From assembly GCA_016110215.1 (NCBI GenBank), contig JADWQD010000007.1, positions 496,001 to 560,000 of the forward strand: DNA of 64,000 bases. Direction: 5' to 3'. The position numbers and the translations under genes were made by a program. Shown one piece after another: positions 58,930-64,000 of the stretch. Below the pieces are notes generated by a model, which saw only the letters and a program-made list of their open reading frames with translations, ran no database searches and had not been told where the DNA came from. This DNA comes from Capronia americana (lineage: Eukaryota > Ascomycota > Eurotiomycetes > Chaetothyriales > Herpotrichiellaceae). Numbering within the stretch: the stretch's first letter is position 1; every line of letters begins with the position of its first letter.

Positions 58930-60333
58930 TCAAGAGAAAGGCAAATGGTCTCTGATCCAGCCTGTCACTCCACCACCACTGTTTCCACCACCACTCCGAC
59001 TGCCTCCATTCCCTCCATGATGACTTCTCGAGGTGTGCCTCCTAAGATCACTCTGACTGCTCGCACGTCGCTGGGGTTCGGGACGGTCGGTTTCGTAGTC
59101 TCGTCGTCTTCCGTAGTATTGCTGTCTCGCGTCCCTGAGCGCGCTGGGGCTTTCCGGAATTGTAACTGGGTTGTATCGGCTGCCCTCTGGCTGGTATGCG
59201 CGAGACGAAGATGCCCGTCGACTTCTTCGTCTGGAGGGCTCTGGACGCGGTCCTTCTTCGGAATTGGTAATTGGCTTTCTGCAATGCGGGCAGGTATCAT
59301 GCTCCTTAAGCCATGAAGTCACACATTCTCCGTGAAACCAATGGTTGCAAGGAAGGACCGTCACTTCTTGCCCTAGTTCAACATTGTCCATGCATATTGA
59401 ACACTCAGCCTTGCCGTCCTCGCCCAGCATTTCCCTATCTACCCGCTTCTTCTTGAGCGATCGAATGGCGTCCTCCGATGCTGGCGGAGGGGCGCTGCTT
59501 GCGTTGTTCTGCTCCATCAGCTGCGTCATGATGCGGTCGAAGGCTTCTTGGCTGTAGACGACATCGCCAGTCCGAGCATTTCCAGGGTTCAACATGTGAT
59601 TGAGAAGGTCGAACGGCAAGGGAGGTTGTCCGAGTCTTCGGCGATCGTCCGGATCTTGACCAGGCATCATATCTGGCTGCATTGACTGAAAGATGAGGGA
59701 GAACAGGCTGCAACAGATGAGCCGAGAGTCTCATCGACGATATGTAGAACTTACTCTTGGAGGCTTGCTGGCTGCATAGGGGTTGGAGGGTTGTGCAAAG
59801 CTGGGCCGGTCCCTCCTAAGGGAAAACCAAGTGGGCTGAATGGAAGGGGTCCGCCTCGATTCTGTAGTCCAAGCGAACGGGTCAGCAACTCCTCTATGTC
59901 CGCATCCTCAACAAGGGAATCAAGCAGGTCATCGAGTCGTACATTGGGTCCATCAGGCCTCCACATCCGAGTACTGAACATCATTCTCCCACTTCCACCA
60001 TTGCTCGTAAACTCAAAGGTCGTAAAGTTCCCATCATCGTCATTGTGCGCGGTGTCGGCCCATGGGTTATGGTCTCGAAGGGGGTTGAGAAGTGGGGAGG
60101 GCGGTTCGGGGGAGGGTGAGGGTGATGGTTCGTGGTCGAAGTCGTATGTAGAGGGAACTGCTCCTGGCTCAAGCTGGTTGCAAGATCAGCATCAACCCAT
60201 AATATGCCTGATGAGTACGTACGATCTCGGTGAAATCGCCTTCGCATCTGGGACATATCAACCCGCCGTGCGCTCGGTCCCATTCATTCTGGCACTGATG
60301 ACAAAAGACTCGCTCGCCCTGTATGCGCGACAT
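58930..60333 (-). CDS. RING-H2 E3 ubiquitin ligase, RNF115/126-like
   Basis: Exons (minus): 60333-60223, 60173-59755, 59707-58930 (introns 49 and 47 bp) give 435 residues. The first exon encodes an N-terminal zinc ribbon (FCHQCQNEW, GLICPRCEGDFTEI), which in RNF126-type ligases binds ubiquitin or client. The middle is Pro-rich with an acidic helix (LDDLLDSLVEDADIEELL). The RING-H2 finger is CSICMDNVELGQEVTVLPCN then HWFHGECVTSWL and TCPHCRKP. A basic Ser/Arg/Gly-rich tail ends the protein. The join QD|LFSLIFQSMQPD requires the acceptor at 59708; a nearer AG would shift frame. It is a likely cytosolic quality-control ligase. Confidence 0.9.
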
Positions 60334-60973
60334 GGCCGCGATCTGTGAGGATAAAGGACGAATATGGTCACCAGCCGCAGAGGAGGTTCATCAGCCGCGC
60401 AGAAAGGCTCTTGGCGCGGCTGCGCTGCGTCATGCGCTCAGGGACCTGGGTGTGGCAATGCGGAGCGGAGAGTTTGCGTCTGTTTCCAAACGTGCTTCGT
60501 CTGGGGAAGGCGGTGGCTGCTCCCGTAAGAGGGTCAGTGGTGCGGCAGTTGGTGTCGATCAGAGGTGGATGGTAGGGTTGGAATGGACTGATATCTATCA
60601 GGTAGTATTGATGAGAATCTAACGATAATTAAAGAGAAGGTCTACAATAGGTTTCCGTTCCACACGCGTGTCACTGGCGGAGGATTGCATCACCGGCAGC
60701 CCGGCTTTATCGATAAAACCAAACTTGTTCCCTTTGGTTCATAACGAGTGCGGAGTGACCGTGAACGGATTTATATCCAGCACCGTATTGCCACTGATGA
60801 CGGCCATGCGGTTGATGATCGTTTGGTTTGCTCAAGTTTGCTCTTCCACTTCGTTTTCAAATCCTTCTTCAACCCAGGTGTCAACGACCTTTATGTACTC
60901 CATTATCATACATCCCTTCAAGCAAACGGCACATGCACAAGCAACAATCCAGAGCGCGCAATGCTTTTCAACA
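60334..60973. other. Intergenic
   Basis: 640 bp between the RING gene start and the FIS1 stop, both minus strand. Short frames only; no family recognised. Confidence 0.4.
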
Positions 60974-61885
<912 letters not shown>

Positions 61886-62585
61886 ATGCTACTCGACGAA
61901 GATCCAGCGACGGTAAGTTCCTCAACGCTCGTTGAGGGCTGACAATAACATCTGTCGCAGCTCATTCGCGCCACCGTCTCCAACTTCAACATTGCCCCGG
62001 ACAAAGCGGCGCTATCGCGTGTCAATGATTCCTTGTCAACCCTGCAGCAATCGCGAGATCTACGGACTCGAGATGTAGAGACCGCCCTGAGAAAGCTGTC
62101 CCGCCAATTATCCACGCTCTCCTCTCAGCACCGAGAGACAATTTCCAGCCACGATAGCGGCAGACACGCCAGCGAGATCGTCCAGCTCGACACGAAGAAG
62201 TTCCGAATTGCAAAGCAGGCATCGGAACTAGAGGCAGAGAGCGAGCGATTAGAAGCCGAACTCGAAAGACTGAAGATGCGGCTCGCCGACTTGGACGAGC
62301 AAGGTGTTGAGGGAGATGAGAACACGCGCCGGGCAAGGGAAGCGGACGACCCCACAATGTATGTTTGATGAGTATGGCTATTTTCAACTTTGCTGACACT
62401 GGTACAGATTGCGACTTTGGCTGTACAGATCACTTGGCATTACCCTCGAGCAGGACGAAGCAGGCAATTACAACAAGGCCACTATTGCAAACAAGAAGAA
62501 GGGGGATGTACATGTTGTCAACATCGACCCGAAGTTTCCCAAATCATTCTATGCAGACTATTTCTGGCAGACAATGCAAGGGTGA
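61886..62585 (+). CDS. SPC24: Kinetochore NDC80-complex subunit Spc24
   Basis: Exons 61886-61912, 61961-62358, 62408-62585 (introns 48 and 49 bp) give 200 residues. Spc24 pairs with Spc25 to dock the NDC80 complex to the inner kinetochore. The start MLLDEDPATLIRATVSNFNI is typical; a long coiled coil follows (RHASEIVQLDTKKFRIAKQA). The globular C-terminal domain is LRLWLYRSLGITLEQDEAGN, then KGDVHVVNIDPKFPKSFYAD and YFWQTM. Both introns restore the family sequence. Confidence 0.93.
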
Positions 62586-62857
62586 TTTTGCTCGGCGATT
62601 TCTACTTTGCGTGCGCATTAGCGAGGAGTTTGACGTTGGGCAGAACGAGAGGATGATTTGAGACAGTACGGAGGTTTGGATCTCATGATGGTATCTGGAT
62701 GGCATGAACTGTTCTGCGGAGTAGATGCCTAGTGCAATGAGAATACGAAACCAAGTCGACCAATTCGTTTTGACAACATTTTGCTTGATTTGCTGGTTTG
62801 GACACCCATTCATTTATCGAGCTTCTTGTCTTACGCGTTGCAAGCGGGCATGTGCCC

Positions 62858-63285
62858 CTAGATGGCTTTACGCCAGTAATTGTAGCCATAGAGGGAATTT
62901 CTCTGCCAGTGGAGCGGTTCCTGTTGACATCTCTGCCCTGTGAAGGGTGCTTCAGGTGGCAGATACCCTCCGACGATGTCATATACGGGTTCGCTCGCCA
63001 CATCCCGCCCCGTTGGATGAGTTAGTCTTCTGCGGAAGATTAGAGTGAGGCAAGAGATTGACCGACCAGGCTGCCGGTGGACCTGAGAATGCCAGCCTGC
63101 GGTGGTGTCTGATATCTCTGGAGAAGCGGCCCTTCAGGAGACCAGTTCTCATCTTTTTGAGCATCAGGGTCAGAGACGAGGATGATGTTTCACGGACTCG
63201 ATGTCGATGGCCGTTGCTCTAACAACAGCCACAAAGTTGAATAACGATACGCACCCGTGTTCTCGTCCTCTCTTGCCTTAGTCAT
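62858..63285 (-). CDS. Small conserved-looking protein, unnamed
   Basis: Proposed exons (minus): 63285-63255, 63152-63083, 63029-62858 (introns 102 and 53 bp, in phase) give 90 residues. The last two exons join smoothly: SPEGPLLQRYQTPPQAGILR, then RLTHPTGRDVASEPVYDIVG and GYLPPEAPFTGQRC, ending with NSLYGYNYWRKAI and a stop. The aromatic- and proline-rich text with good branch sites (TCTAATC, CTGACC) looks like true coding sequence. The first exon is weaker; the same frame is open further upstream and the protein may be longer. I do not recognise the family. Confidence 0.5.
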
Positions 63286-63811
63286 CGTCCGCAACGCTGG
63301 TGCCTGCGGTAACGCGAACTTTACGCTTCCAAGCATCCGTAGACTGACGAGGCGACACGAGGTCATGGAGCTGTAACTCGCTTCTACATACCTTCTTCTC
63401 CAAGACCTTGCTCGAGGCAAAGGATGCATGATGAAAAAGTTGTGCTGAAGGGCCAAAAAATACGCGGACAAGAGCCCCGAAGGACACTTGAAGGCGACAT
63501 CCACCGCGATGTGCAATGCAGGGACACCGCCATAGCAGGCTGAATGCTTGAGCTCAGTCGCTCCCACAAGGTCTATAGAGCTGTTAGTCAAATCTCAACA
63601 CATGATGTAGCGGATGCGGCACACGTACAAGTATGGCCTTCATCAAGAAGAATGGACGAGGAGCAAAATATAAATACTTGGCTTCCTGCCAAGAGAATTA
63701 GCGCAATTTCTCCGGAGGAATGATGTTCCATTCCGCCCAGTCTTCAGCAAGCTGCAGTAAAGCACGAGATTCTTCAATGCATTCGACCAGCAACCGTCCT
63801 CATCCTCGACA
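63286..63811. other. Intergenic or further 5' exons of the small gene
   Basis: 526 bp. On the minus strand an intron-like block (GTACGT ... CTAAC ... CTATAG) lies near 63570-63630, and GTATGT...CGTCAG near 63345-63390. Extra 5' exons for the minus gene are possible, but no frame is convincing. The right end is the promoter of the uS4m-type gene. Confidence 0.35.
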
Positions 63812-64000
63812 ATGCCGCGCAAGGCGCCGACACCGCTGAAAGTCAAGAAGAACATACTTTCCGATGTGGTAAGCAAAACCTAACACCGAAATTAGGCAGA
63901 GTCGCTGACGGCGTGCAGAAAGTTCGACAATCATGGAGCAAGTACAATCTCTACAATCTCGCGCGACAAACACCCTACTCCGGCAGATTTCATAATTTCT
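63812..64000 (+). CDS. NAM9: Mitochondrial small-subunit ribosomal protein uS4m, 5' end only
   Basis: Exon 1 is 63812-63868 and exon 2 starts at 63919 and runs off the window (50-bp intron, phase 0). The spliced start reads MPRKAPTPLKVKKNILSDV then KVRQSWSKYNLYNLARQTPY. RQSW-KYNLYNL is the opening pattern I associate with fungal mitochondrial uS4 (yeast NAM9). Only 46 codons are visible, so the family call is moderate. The basic N terminus fits mitochondrial import. Confidence 0.6.

Overview
The window reads as nuclear DNA of a filamentous ascomycete (Pezizomycotina). The evidence is short GT-AG introns (mostly 46-121 bp) with CTAAC/CTGAC-like branch sites, fungal gene families such as HET, NACHT-ankyrin, DUF3425 bZIP, GON7 and SPC24, and an AT-rich block with the CpA-to-TpA signature of repeat-induced point mutation (RIP). 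Genus cannot be given from this sequence alone.

Layout. (1) 1-13.4 kb is a RIP-mutated repeat island. CpA and TpG are strongly depleted and no ATG-started frame of 60 codons survives. It holds relics of repeats, including a 125-bp direct-repeat pair, an 18-bp minisatellite and a 33-bp tandem repeat. (2) 13.5-31.7 kb is an accessory block. In order: a truncated HET-domain gene at the island edge; a 2001-residue NLR-type protein (alpha/beta-hydrolase-like, NACHT, ankyrin repeats, ZZ finger); a 1020-residue intracellular ankyrin-subtilase; a divergently transcribed tail-anchored coiled-coil protein; a secreted Cys-containing protein; a multi-pass membrane protein; and the isolated C-terminal part of a second HET-type gene. 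(3) 32.7-64 kb is mostly conserved housekeeping sequence: FAD monooxygenase, lipocalin-like protein, methylmalonate-semialdehyde dehydrogenase, calnexin, methylthioribulose-1-phosphate dehydratase, a BLOC-1-type subunit, VPS39/VAM6, GON7, an HbrB-type TORC2 subunit, an alpha/beta hydrolase, a bZIP-DUF3425 regulator, an extracellular cupredoxin-like protein, an HSL-type lipase, a RING-H2 ubiquitin ligase, FIS1, SPC24, a small unnamed protein, and the 5' end of a mitochondrial uS4-type ribosomal protein cut by the window edge.

Exon structures were rebuilt by hand from splice sites, reading phase and family resemblance, so multi-exon entries list exon coordinates in the evidence. The best candidate for an undescribed system is the NLR / ankyrin-subtilase / tail-anchored protein neighbourhood at 15.2-27.7 kb. 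It sits between two broken HET genes beside the RIP island, which suggests a fast-evolving allorecognition or defence locus. That functional reading is inference.
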